Assembly (NCBI RefSeq): GCF_963678635.1
Contig: NC_087062.1
Span: 83,290,012 to 83,354,011, forward strand
Length of the DNA: 64,000 nucleotides
Reading direction: 5' to 3'
Source of the DNA: Symsagittifera roscoffensis
Taxonomy: Eukaryota > Xenacoelomorpha > Acoela > Convolutidae
The position numbers and the translations under genes were made by a program. Below the pieces are notes generated by a model. It saw only the letters and a program-made list of their open reading frames with translations. It searched no databases and was not told where the DNA came from. Shown piece by piece: positions 22,101-32,114 of this stretch. Position 1 is the first letter of the stretch, and each line of letters begins with the position of its first letter.

Positions 22101-25100
22101 ATCAGAAACAAAAATGTTGCCCTGAGCTCAGACTCAAAAAAACTTCACCTTATCATAAAGATCATTTTTTGCAAGGTCATGGGGGTATGCGGGTTGTCTT
22201 TTTGCTCAATTTTCAACACTTAACGCGCGATGTTTTTAGCTTTCAACGCGTTAGCGGAGATTTAATTGAACTGAGGATTGCTTTTTGGCTTAAACCAATA
22301 TTTGGCATATGCGGAAAGGGTCTCTTTCTAATTTAGGTAGCACGTGAACAGATGATAGTATGTTGATGGGATGGTATAATGAGAGAGGAACTTTTTGATC
22401 AGAAGTGAAATAACATTCTGTAATTGAATTCAAAATTTGTTTTGGCATTGATTTTTTTTATAAAGTCATTGAGGTGTACATGTCGTCAATTTGGCCAATT
22501 TGAAAAAATTAGGGCGCTTTTTTTCTCAGAAATAACGCGTAAGCAGAGGTGCGATTCGGTTCTAAATTAGTTCAAAAGTGGAAATTCAATTTTGCCATGT
22601 GCCAATTTTATCACTTTGTTTTTTATTATCAAAAACAAACTTTTGTCTCGAGCTCAATTTAAAAAGAAAAAATTTAATCGCTGATCATTTTTGTAAAACT
22701 AGTGTTCTATTTGTTGCCAATACGGTCAATTTTGACTATTGACGCACAAAAAATTCTGGCTCAGAAATATTTCCAAATTGAGTTGAGGCATGCTTGTTGG
22801 ACTCCTCAAAAGCTGCTATAGTAAATCACTTTGTACTTTACATAGACGTGTGGAGATGAGAGCGCGGTGTTTGATTGCGTGGCGTATTTGGCGGGCAAAA
22901 CTTTTGTAGTATCAGTAAAAGGAATTTGCCTTGAGCTCAAATGCAAAAAATGTTTCGGCTGCCATTTTTTTTTCATGAAATCATGGAAGTTTACAGACTA
23001 GCAATTTAACAAATTTGGCATAGCTAACGCGCGATATATTTCATGGAACTTTCTTTCAGCTGAACCAAATCTTCGCTTGGGCTTTAAGCCTAGTTAAATT
23101 TTTTGTTCTTTGCAAAATTTATCATTTTCTTTTTTAGGTAGCGTGCAAGGAATTGATAGCGTGTAGAAACGATAGCGTTTGGGGGGAAAATGTTCCAAAC
23201 TATCAGGCAAATTATGCTGACTTAATTGATTTGAGGATTGCTTTTTGGTTTAAACCCTTATTTGACATAAGCGGTCTCTTTCTAATTTAGGTAGCACGTG
23301 AACAGACGATAGTATGTTGAAGGGATGGTATACTGAGCGAGGAACTTTTTGATCAGAAGTGTAATAATATTCTGTAATCGAATCCAAAATTTGTTTTGGC
23401 ATTGATTTGGAATTGAGTGTTGAAGACATGACTTATGGAGGAAATAACTTGTCTTTTATTGGGCAAGTAAGGCTGCAGTGAGCTCAGAATTGAAAAAAAT
23501 TCTATTCCGATATCGTTTTTCATAAAATCTTGGAGTAAAAAGATAGTCAATTTGGCCAAATTGCTATAAAAAACGCTAAACTTTTTTCGGTATGAGAAGA
23601 ATACTGTTGACTGAAGATATAGAGGTATACAAAGTTTAATTTGGTCGTTCTGGGGACATTAACCCGCAATTTTTTTCCTACCGAAAAGGGGTAAGCGATT
23701 TTTGAAACGGCTCAAAAATATCTCCAAATTGAAATGGAAGCTCTCTTTTTAGCCTAATTGAAAGTCTGCTATGTGCAAAATGTATCCAAGTGTACTTTTT
23801 ATAACAAGATGAGAGTCTGTTGAGTGGTTGGGGTGAATGGGTTGGAAAAATTTTCATAGTATTAGAAAATTAAATTCGCCTTGAGCTCAAATGCAAAATA
23901 TTTTTCAGCTGTGAATATTTTTCGTAAAATCATGGAAGCATACAGATGGGCCGATTTAAAATTACTAAAGCTTGCTATATTTTTTTTGCAATGACGTCTA
24001 TGCGAGGATATGATTTGGCTTCAAAATAATTCCAGATTTAAATGACGCTTGCTTTTTGGCCTAATTTAAACTTTGCTATATGCGAATTTAAATTAGTTGT
24101 AACTTTAGATAGCGTGTAAGCAGACAAAAGAAGGGTGATTGTATGAATTGGGGGTCAGAATTTAGTTTTTGATTGAAAGGATTTGTTGCCTTGAGCTCAA
24201 AATGAAAACCAAATGTTTCCGTTAACAAAAACTCATGGGTAGAAAGATTGCCAGTTTGATCAATTTGCAATGAAAAACGCGCAATTTTTTCCTAGTAACG
24301 CGTCAGCAGAGATTTAATTCAGGATCTAAATTCAAAGGAGGCTTGCTTTATGGCCTACTTAGGAGCTAATTTATGCAAAATTTATCACGTTGTTCTTTAG
24401 ATAGCGTGCGAGGAGATGAAAGTGTCGTGAAGATATTGCGTGAATGAGGGCGGACATTTTATTTCATCGGATGTTGCCCCGAGCTCAAACTCAAAAATTA
24501 AATACTTCACCTTATGAAAAAAAATTTTTTGCAAGATCATGGGGGTATGAAGATTGTCAGTTTTACCAATTTGCAACCTTTAACATGCGATGTTTTTTCT
24601 TATAAACGCGTTAGCGGAAGTATAAATGAATGATGCTTGTTTTCTGGCTTCAATAAAATCTTAAAATTTAGGCACATGCTAAAAATATCTCTGTGTTTTA
24701 TTTAGTAGGTGGGCAGACAATAGCGCTCTGAGGCGATAGTACAAAAAAAACAGTTTTTTTTAATCAGAAGTGTAATGTTGTCTCGTGCTTGAAATCAAAT
24801 TTTTTTAGCTGTGAGCTTTTTTCTTTAAGTCATGAAGGGTTAATTGTTGTCAGTATGGCCCATTTGAAAGAAAAAACAAACGCGCGCTTTTCTTCTCAGC
24901 AATAACCCGTAAGCGGAGGATCGATTCGGCTATAAAATAGTTCGAAAGTGAGTTGAGGCATGCTTTCAAGCTGACATTAAACTTTGCTATAAGCCAAGTT
25001 TATCACTTTGATTTGTATTTTCAGACAAACAAACTTGTCTTGAGCTCTAATTCAAAACATATTTAGTCTCTGATCATTTTTTGTAAAATAAGAGAGTTTA

Positions 25101-25900
25101 AATAATGCGAATATGGTCAGTGTTGATCATTAACACACAATAAATTTCGGCCTAGAAACATTTCGGCCTAGAAACTTTAATTCCAGCTTAGAAAAAGTTC
25201 TACTATGGCAATTTTTTGGCCTATATAAAAGCTGCTATATGCCAATTTTATCACTTTGTTCGTTAGATAGCGTGTGCGGAGATGATATGGCGTTGAAGTT
25301 AAGTATCTAGTTTTTAGGGGGCAAAACTTTTTCATTATTGGAAGAATACTGTTGCCTGAAGTCATTGAGTTACATAGACTGCCAATTTGGTTGTTCTGGG
25401 ATCATAAACGCGTAATTTCCTGCGGATGTTTAAAAGGGTTCAAAATAATCTCCAAAATGAAATAAAAGCTCTCTTTTTAGCCTAATTGAAAATTTGCTTA
25501 GGCAAAGTATATCCAATTGTACTTTAAATTCTGTATAACGAGATGAGAGTCTGTTGAATGGTTGGAGCGAATGGAGTACAAAAAACTTTAAACGTAGTAG
25601 AAAAGTAAAGTCGCCTTGAGCTTAAATGCAGAATATAGAATACAGAATACAGAATACAGAATACTTAAATGCACAAAACTATCTCTCTGTTTTTTAGATG
25701 GCAGGTGGACAGACGATAGCTTTATTGGAGGAGGATTTTTTTAAATCAAAAGTGCAATGTTGTCGCGTGCTTGAATTCAAAAATTAGTTCAGTTGTGGGT
25801 TTTTTTCTTAAAGCCATGGAGGTTTACACTTCGTCAATTTGGTCGATTTGAGAAAACTACTGCCCGGTTTGTCAGCATAATCACGTATGCGGAGGTTCGA
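19200..25900. repeat. Satellite array 2 (about 21 degenerate ~315 bp monomers)
   Basis: Same monomer family as array 1, with acgcgt-type cores near 19341, 19669, 20225, 20533, 21615, 21928, 22247, 22527, 24297, 24606, 24900 and 25407. The part up to about 22330 aligns with array 1 as the right half of unit 2; the remainder extends past the duplication. A higher-order pattern is visible: a block with 'gaactttttgatcagaagtg' and 'caaaatttgttttggcattg' occurs near 22388-22450 and again near 23340-23405, about 960 bp (three monomers) apart. Monomers decay toward 25.9 kb. Confidence 0.9.
25628..25664. repeat. 7-bp microsatellite (AGAATAC)n within the satellite
   Basis: About five tandem 'agaatac' units inside a monomer, flanked on both sides by the word 'ttaaatgca'. 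Confidence 0.8.
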
Positions 25901-26021
25901 ATCTAAAATCTAAGGTCATCTAAAAATCTAAATTTTTTCAAGGCACTTTTGAAGACGATTTGTCTAATGAGTCCAACACAAACAGAGATGCCAAGGATAC
26001 AAGCTTGAAGACGATTCAAGT

Positions 26022-26870
26022 TTGTACTCAGCCTTATCGAGACGAACTTGCAAAATCAGGAAGAATTTGGAGATATCACTTCCGACTCAACAATGCTTTT
26101 TGACAGGTTTTGCCAAATATCTACTACCTGGGGAAGAAGACCGCCTTTGGTTAACTCGAGCCATGAATCACTTTGTTTTGTTGAAAAGTTCAAGAAATTG
26201 TCAGCGCCAAATTGTTGGAATAAAACTTGTGAGTGATACTTGCCAAAATTACATGCTGGATTCTAGACATGAAATTCAATTATCCATTGACCGAGTTCCT
26301 ACCAGAAAAGTGGCCGAATACGATATTAAAGAGGTTGTCGCATCGTCTTTTCTCAATCAAATGGAACTAGTGTTTATTTCACAGACAAAATTTTCAACCA
26401 GGCGCCAATAAAGCGTCCACAAAAATCAATGATGCCCGAAGAGAATTTTACAGAAAGATATGCCACAAATCCCTTCAATTTTGAAGATTTTGAATTGACG
26501 ACACTTCAAGTAATTTGCGAGGGAAATTTTTTAGGAGGAACGCCTATCGACGTAGGAAAAAGTCATGTACAAACTTGTTCGACAACAATGAGATCACTCG
26601 GACTCAATCACGGCGGTAACATGACCAATCTGTCTAAACTCTGCAACACCTTTAACCCGGTGTTCTTTCTTACGAGCGATTTGCACTTGGGTGATAGCAG
26701 TATTCATCCGGAAATTACTGGTTCCGGATTGGTTGTTGAATTACTGAAAATCTGAAAAAATTACTGATAAACCTATTTGCCTGATTCTACTCGGCGACTG
26801 TCGATCAGTCGTATTAATTGATCAAAACGGCGAGATCAACAAAAACTCTACATTTTACAACGTTTGACAA
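26022..26870 (+). pseudogene. Polinton/adinto-like capsid-family protein remnant
   Basis: Several plus-strand frames in succession (26022-26411 plus an overlapping frame from 26048, then 26429-26755, then a third phase to about 26871) together resemble the C-terminal half of structural proteins annotated in many invertebrate genomes as 'F54H12.2-like', which I associate with Polinton/Maverick elements. Visible marks are YDIKEVVASSFLN, NPFNFEDF, the block GNFLGGTP, a late HPEITGSG segment, and in the shifted frame a hydrophobic strand followed by ID.NGEI. The reading phase changes at least twice, so the gene is inactive. It lies immediately right of the satellite. Family assignment is from recalled motif resemblance; whether this is the major or minor capsid protein I cannot say. 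Confidence 0.55.
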
Positions 26871-26998
26871 TTTTGAAATGCGCAAACTGTGTTCTTTACA
26901 TCCTCAACTATCATGCAGATTTCTAAGATGCTTCCGTCGGACAAGTTTTTAAACTTTTTAATAACTGTTTCGCTATTATCAACGCGCAATCTTAAGGA

Positions 26999-27297
26999 AT
27001 GTTGGGCGAACATTGGTTTGGGTTAGCTTCTACTAGTGAGTCTCATGGACTACTAAATTTTATGACAGTTTCAATAGACCGATTCAAGTGTGGTTTCCCT
27101 CAATCTACAATAGAGCTGCTTTACAAACTCCATGCCAGATAAAACCAATATTTGCTCCTTTCACTCAAAAACAGACTAGTTCAGTTTGTGGGTTTTATTG
27201 TTTGATTATAGCTCATTGTATTTATTCAAAAAAAGGAAAGAAAACTTTATTAACTTCGATTCAAAAGACGATACAAAACAGTTTGTATCAAACTTGA
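26999..27297 (+). pseudogene. Adenain-like cysteine protease remnant (Polinton type)
   Basis: A GEHWFGLAS motif at 27005-27031 fits the catalytic His region of adenovirus/Polinton-type C5 proteases. Then, in a different phase, FYDSF at 27058-27072 fits the catalytic Asp region and SVCGFYC near 27184-27205 the catalytic Cys. The His motif is out of frame with the Asp and Cys motifs, so the gene is broken. The order, spacing and adjacency to the capsid-like remnant support a decayed Polinton/adinto-like element. Little N-terminal sequence before the His motif is recognisable. Confidence 0.6.
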
Positions 27298-27862
27298 AGC
27301 AAATAAATATGTTGCGATAAAAATCTTTTGAAATTAAGCGTTTTTCTATGAATATTTTCGATTTTCCTTGCTCCTCATCTTCGCTTCTGCTGCTCTCCTC
27401 GTCACTGCTATCGACCAAAGTGACGCAGTCTACCCATATTTTTGGTTTGGTTTCGCTAACCGCTTTGATAACCGGCAGCTTGTTGAGTAACTCGGAAGAC
27501 TTGAAGCCAGTATCTACTTTTTTTAAGCAGAGGAAATTCCTCAACCAGTCGATAGAGGCGAATCAGTTGACATCTTCCTGTTCATGCGTACGAGGTTTTT
27601 ATAAACTTTTTTGCACCTCTTCGTCTGATTTAACCCGATCGCGTACTGAACATATACACATTCCTTCAAGAACGCATTGCTAAAAATCGTTACTTGCCCC
27701 TTTGTTCTTTGTACAATAAAGATAGGCGAGTGTTTGATTCACATTAAGGCCTTTCAAATCGTCCGCAGTTGACGGAACGAAATCAGGCTCATTCTCCTTT
27801 TCCTCCTCCTCGAACCCATTCGAACAGAGCTCTCTAGTCTTTTTTGCATCTTTGTAAACTAA
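27206..27862 (-). pseudogene. Acidic unknown protein, frame with three in-frame stops
   Basis: Read on the minus strand from about 27862, one frame runs through KDAKKTRELCSNGFEEEE and DFVPSTADDLKGLNVNQ to a TAG at 27680-27682. It continues in the same phase past a TAA and a TGA into NFLCLKKVDTGFKSSELLNK and an acidic cluster (DSSDEESSRSEDEEQ). Sequence on both sides of the stops looks coding and base composition is higher in GC than the surroundings. All three stop types occur, so a changed code is unlikely; nonsense decay is simpler. It probably follows the frame at 28314-27949 through an intron with donor 'gtatgt' near 27920. It converges with the Polinton-like plus-strand genes and may belong to the same element. 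No family recognised. Confidence 0.45.
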
Positions 27863-27948
27863 AACTAAACAAAAATTGATTGAGAAAAAAACGGTGTCGG
27901 AGTCAACTAAGAAAAATACATACCGCCGAAGACTCCGTGACCGCAAGT

Positions 27949-28314
27949 TTACGGCGGATGGGGATGTCCACTTCCTGGGCATACAGCCGAGACTCCGTCC
28001 GCCATTCCCCCCAACAGCGTCTTTAGTTGCTCTGCCGAGCAACTTTCAACCAGATCCATCTCGTTGTCGGGCTTCGTTGTCTCTCCGTCATCTGCTTCCG
28101 CCATCAATTCATCCTCAATTTCGTTGACAATCAACCGGCTGAAATCCAGGCCCTCTATGAATTTTTTTGAGTCCGTTAGCCCGGGCAGGAGCAAGCTGAC
28201 AGCCGTATGCGTTTGAGCCCCGTCTTGACTTCTAGGTTGCTCTGTTGATTGTATTATTTTATTGAATAACCCAGACATTTGTTGCATGAAATTCTTCAGG
28301 TTGAATTGGGCCAT
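27949..28314 (-). pseudogene. N-terminal part of the acidic minus-strand gene
   Basis: ATG at 28314 opens a 121-codon frame (MAQFNLKNFMQQMSGLFNKI...), with an acidic middle (NEIEDELMAEADDGE) ending near LLGGMADGVSAVC. The matching downstream frame (28042-27680) overlaps it in another phase, where PRKWTSPSAVNLRSRSLRR looks protein-like before a 'gtatgt' donor. So either a frameshift or a different splice choice separates the two. The words 'ggagtctcggctgtatg' and 'ggagtcttcggcggtatg' form a local duplication at the proposed exon end. No similarity recognised. Confidence 0.4.
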
Positions 28315-28607
28315 TTTTAGTGCAATTTTAAGAAAAACAAATACTTTGAGCTGAAGTTTTGCTAAATTTGAGTTAACTGGAGTTTTTGAAGAGCATAGTT
28401 TTCAGCAGAACTAGATGATATTTTGTTTTGAAAAGGAGTGATGAGAAAAAGGCTGTGGTAACGAAAATGACCGAATTTTTTTTTGGTGAGAAGGGCTGAG
28501 AAAAAAAAACCTGTTGGTGTTTGTAGACTGACTGAAGTTGTGGAATTCGAGGGATGAATTCACGATAGATTTATTTTAAAGTTATTTTTTTTAAAGAACA
28601 CCGCACT

Positions 28608-28695
28608 GACTAACTATAACCAATCTTAATACATAGGGAATCTATAACCCATCTTAACACATGGACAACTATAGACAATCTTAATACACAGGACC
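28608..28695. repeat. Three ~29 bp tandem repeats
   Basis: Three imperfect units of 'ctata.ccaatcttaatacatagg' lie in a row, about 300 bp upstream of the minus-strand ATG at 28314. They could be a subterminal repeat of the Polinton-like remnant; this is not shown. Confidence 0.7.
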
Positions 28696-28699
28696 CTGA

Positions 28700-29666
28700 A
28701 TTCTTGGTGTATCGGTGTATGTATTCTTCTAAATTATGTAGGAGATCAATTAAAGATTCATTTCAAAAACAAACTGTATTCGTTTTTTTCTTTTAGAAAG
28801 TCACTTGTTATTTTGGCATTAAGATATGATTTTTGACATTTCATTACAGGAGTCTAATCATATTTTCGGAATTGACGTTTTTTTCTCACCTACGGAAATT
28901 TCCGTTTCCCAAAAAAAATTGTTTTGATGATTTTCAATTTTTTAAAGCGTATTCAAAAAAATGTGAGGTTTGAAACTAATAAAACATGTCATTGTGACAA
29001 GTAAATAGTTTCTTACGTCCTGAATACAAATTGCTGTATGAAATTTTTTCGGACAATCTTTTTGTAAACTTACGAGCGATTTGGGAAATTTGAAATGAGT
29101 GAAAAATTGATGAACGTGTTTTTTACTTTTGAATGTTTCCAATGTTTCCTTTTGAATGTTTTTTTGAACGGTTTCCAATTAACCTCATTTTTATCTATTT
29201 CAGTTCTTGCTTATACAGACAAGAATCTTTTTAGGTCGCTTTATTTTTCTTGAAATCGACTTTTTTTGTTGTTATAGGTTGAATTTCGAAACAACGATTT
29301 TAGTTGGTTTCGTTTTGTTTTGCCTAGGATCTTTTGGGACGCGACACTCTAAGGTTTTATTTATTTCTCATCTAAATTAGTTGAGAAAAATTTTTTCGAG
29401 CCTTGTTGGTCAAACCAGACAAGATCTTACAGGGTTGGTCGGAATTTTGGCATCTGAGAAATTTGGCATCTGGTGTTTTCGAAAAAAATCATCATAAAAA
29501 AAATAGATGAGTTCCAGTTATATAGTTAATGAAACCCTCGAACAAAAATACCCATATTTCAAAAATGTCCAATTTTTGGACTCAACTACCTGTAGACCCC
29601 ACTCCCAATATTGCCGGCTTAGTTCAACCAAAGAAAAACTATTACCAAACAAAGTGGTAACGTAAT
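28700..29666. other. AT-rich stretch, no supported gene
   Basis: One minus-strand frame (29178-28942, 78 codons, METVQKNIQKE...) has a somewhat balanced composition but no motif or splice support. Otherwise I see nothing. Confidence 0.4.
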
Positions 29667-29929
29667 CAGGGGCGGATCTAGGATTTTCTCGCGGGAAGGG
29701 GGCGGATTTTAAAAAAAATTCGAAAATTTTTGTCGACTTTTTTTAGGTCAGTCAAATTGGTTTTTCGAGCTTCCCCAAGCACTAAAATTTTGACCAAAAA
29801 AAATTCTTTTTTTAGGTCGGTCAAATTGGTTTTTCGAGCTTCCCCAAGCACTAAAATTTTGACCAAAAAAATTTTGACCAAAAAAATTCGTTTGACCAAA
29901 AACCCGCCGCCTCTCTAAATCCGCCCCTG
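29667..29929. mobile_element. hAT-type MITE with 8-bp target duplication
   Basis: The element starts CAGGGGCGGAT and ends ATCCGCCCCTG, an exact terminal inverted repeat of 11 bp. It is flanked by 'aacgtaat' (29659-29666) and 'aacgtact' (29930-29937), an 8-bp target duplication with one mismatch, as expected of the hAT superfamily. It is 263 bp and non-coding. A block of about 60 bp ('aggtc.gtcaaattgg' through 'aaattttgaccaaa') is duplicated at an offset of 69 bp (29743 and 29812). Overlapping ORFs on both strands are by-products of that duplication. Confidence 0.88.
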
Positions 29930-30181
29930 AACGTACTGCTACCATGCAAATTGTAAAGTAAAGAAGAATAGTTCGCTTTTATAGAAGAAGTTTTGTATAG
30001 AAGTACAAAGGAAAAACAAGGATAATTATTTCTTTAAATCTCATTATTTTTTTTGATAATTTAATCGAAAATTCGAACAAGACTACATGAATCAGAGCGC
30101 GCACAGCCTTGATAATTCCAACTTTTATTTTTTGCCGACTAAAATTTCCTCAAATTTTCAAATTGTCAGCAGCAAAGGTTT

Positions 30182-30549
30182 TCAAAACGCGAAAACTCTT
30201 TTATAGTTTTTGTATAATTTCCCCAGGACGCAAAAAGAATAAGATAAATTTGCTTGAAAAAAAAACGTACTTTTAAGATTACTTGTTTTCTTCAATCCAT
30301 ATTTTGGTAATTTGTCAGTTGAAGTAACAATACATAGTGCGTTCTGAAATTTGTCAAAATGACTTTTTAAAGCATCACCACATACCAAAAAAGGTTTGTA
30401 AACGTTTGTAGATTTGAACGCTTGGCGTACAATAAACATACAGATTCAAACTCGAAGATATTATTTTTCTCCTCGCTTTCTAGAGAAATTGGATGAGACG
30501 ACTTTATTTTAAAAGGGCAATCGTTCCATTTTGAGACGAAGGTTGGCAT
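30182..30549 (-). other. Possible minus-strand coding fragments (two phases)
   Basis: The frame at 30549-30367 (KWNDCPFKIKSSHPISLES) and the overlapping frame at 30439-30182 (FLVCGDALKSHFDKFQNALC...DKLPKYGLKK) each look protein-like in complementary parts, with a phase change near a T-run at about 30390. A donor-like 'gtaatc' follows KYGLKK. They could be downstream exons of the gene at 33360-31383 or a decayed transposon frame. No family recognised. Confidence 0.25.
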
Positions 30550-31382
30550 GCATTTTTGAGGTTTCAGTTATCCTTATGACATCCTAGTAATTTTGGCTGA
30601 AAAAGTAGCGCTAATGTGTTTAGTGTTTCAAAAAAGAAAAACACAGGGTATGAAACAGTGTAAATTCATTAAAAGAGCAAACTTTTTGCAGAAAATGGCA
30701 AAATTATTGAGCTGTCAGATCTGAGAAAATCGCAATCGTTCCATTTTGACAGAGTTAGGAATTTAATTTGGATGTTTTGAAAACCTTCAGACTTGAATTT
30801 TGTCTGAAGAATTAGCTTTTGCATGCTAAATTTTCCTGAGATAAAGAAAGGTGCAAAAAATTGAAGCAGACAGGATTAATTAAAAAGAGCAAATGACTTT
30901 TTTCAGAAATCGAACTTTTCAGACAGTAAATATGGGCTCAAGGATACCTAAAACTCAAATTTGCATGCAAAAAAAGCTCAAAATTAGCTGATTGCACTTT
31001 TAAATTATTTCTGTCCCATCCAATTTTTTGCTACTAGTCATATGATGGAATGCAAAAATTTCGGACAGACAAAATTAATTAAAAAGAACATTTTTTTTAT
31101 TTTTATAGAAGTTTGCATGCATTTTCTTTTTCTCAGACAACTTCGAGACACATCTTTGGTCTGATAAACTAACCTTTGCATGTTATATTTTGTAGAAATA
31201 TAAAATTCGTTAAAAATTCGGACAGACAAAATTTATTACAATCAGCCATTGATCTATAGAGAGTTGAAAAAAGTTCGGACAGACAGAATTAATTAAAAAG
31301 AGCAACTGTCTAGACATCAACGGAAATTAAAACTGAAATAAACATGACGTCGAAAGTTCATAAGCAGAGTTTCGCTCGAAAC

Positions 31383-31652
31383 TTATAACCACGGCGGGCA
31401 ATTGCATCCGAAGCGTTGAATACTAAACCTTGAAACAGGAAAGTTGTTGCTCAAGGTGGCTAATATTTTTCTGCGATTAGTTTCCAAATTTTGAATGATT
31501 TGATCATCTTCACTTCCATTTGTTTTTTTTGGGCGGCCTAATCTGTTTTTTTCGGTGACTATTTTATAGTGAAGCTGGATGTTCATCGCAGTATTTAAAA
31601 TTAGGCTTGCATAATCATCGGATAATCGACGATCTTGCATTTCGAATTTGGT
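31383..31652 (-). CDS. Putative second exon of the small unknown gene
   Basis: After 'tttttgtcag' on the minus strand, the frame reads TKFEMQDRRLSDDYASLILN... for 89 codons to a TAA at 31383. It contains an AT-hook-like basic patch (RLGRPKKTNG) followed by acidic residues and a helix-prone stretch. Phase 0 matches the proposed first exon. A donor-like 'gtttag' near 31432 could end the exon earlier. If this is instead a lone ORF, its own ATG is at 31640. Function unknown; the RGRPKK-type patch suggests nucleic-acid or nuclear contact only weakly. Confidence 0.4.
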   Translation of the reverse strand, partial: TKFEMQDRRLSDDYASLILNTAMNIQLHYKIVTEKNRLGRPKKTNGSEDDQIIQNLETNRRKILATLSNNFPVSRFSIQRFGCNCPPWL

Positions 31653-31717
31653 CTGACAAAAATTTCAAGGTTTTCTGGCTTCAGATTTTGCATGCAAAAA
31701 AGCGTCGAAAAGCCCTA

Positions 31718-32114
31718 ATTGCTCATTTTAATTAAATCTGTCTGTCCGAACTTTTTCCTACTAATTATATTTCAGAAAAACTTTACAAGCAAGTCCTTGC
31801 TTATCAGACCAAACTTTTGTCTCAAGGTTGTCTTACAAACCAAAATTGCCATCACGATTGCTCTTTTTAATTAACATTGTTTGTTAAATTTTTGCAGCTC
31901 TCTATAAATTTTTTGCTACTCTCTATGTATAGAGTTGCAAAAATTTGACAAACAATTTTAATTAACAAGAGCAATCGTGATGGCAATTTTGTTTTGTAAG
32001 ACAACCTTGAGACAAAAGTTTGGTCTGATAAGCAAGGAATTGCTTGTAAAGTTTGTCTGAAATATAATTAGTAGCAAAAAGTTCGGACAGAACGAAATAA
32101 TTAAAAAGAGCAAT
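31718..32114. repeat. ~400 bp near-perfect palindrome
   Basis: Bases 31718-31905 are the reverse complement, with few mismatches, of 31925-32114. The centre lies around 31916 in 'gctactctctatgtatagag'. Each arm carries the cluster motif, a 'gcaatcgtgatggcaatttt' block and a 'gacaaaagtttggtctgataa' block. Confidence 0.88.

Noticed and set aside
27206-27862. Stop-codon reassignment or programmed readthrough
   Set aside because: Three different stops occur within a short span, while the Ski and protease frames use ordinary codons; nonsense decay is simpler.
29678-29945. Three overlapping ORFs with internal amino-acid duplication
   Set aside because: They lie inside the non-coding MITE and reflect its 69-bp duplication.
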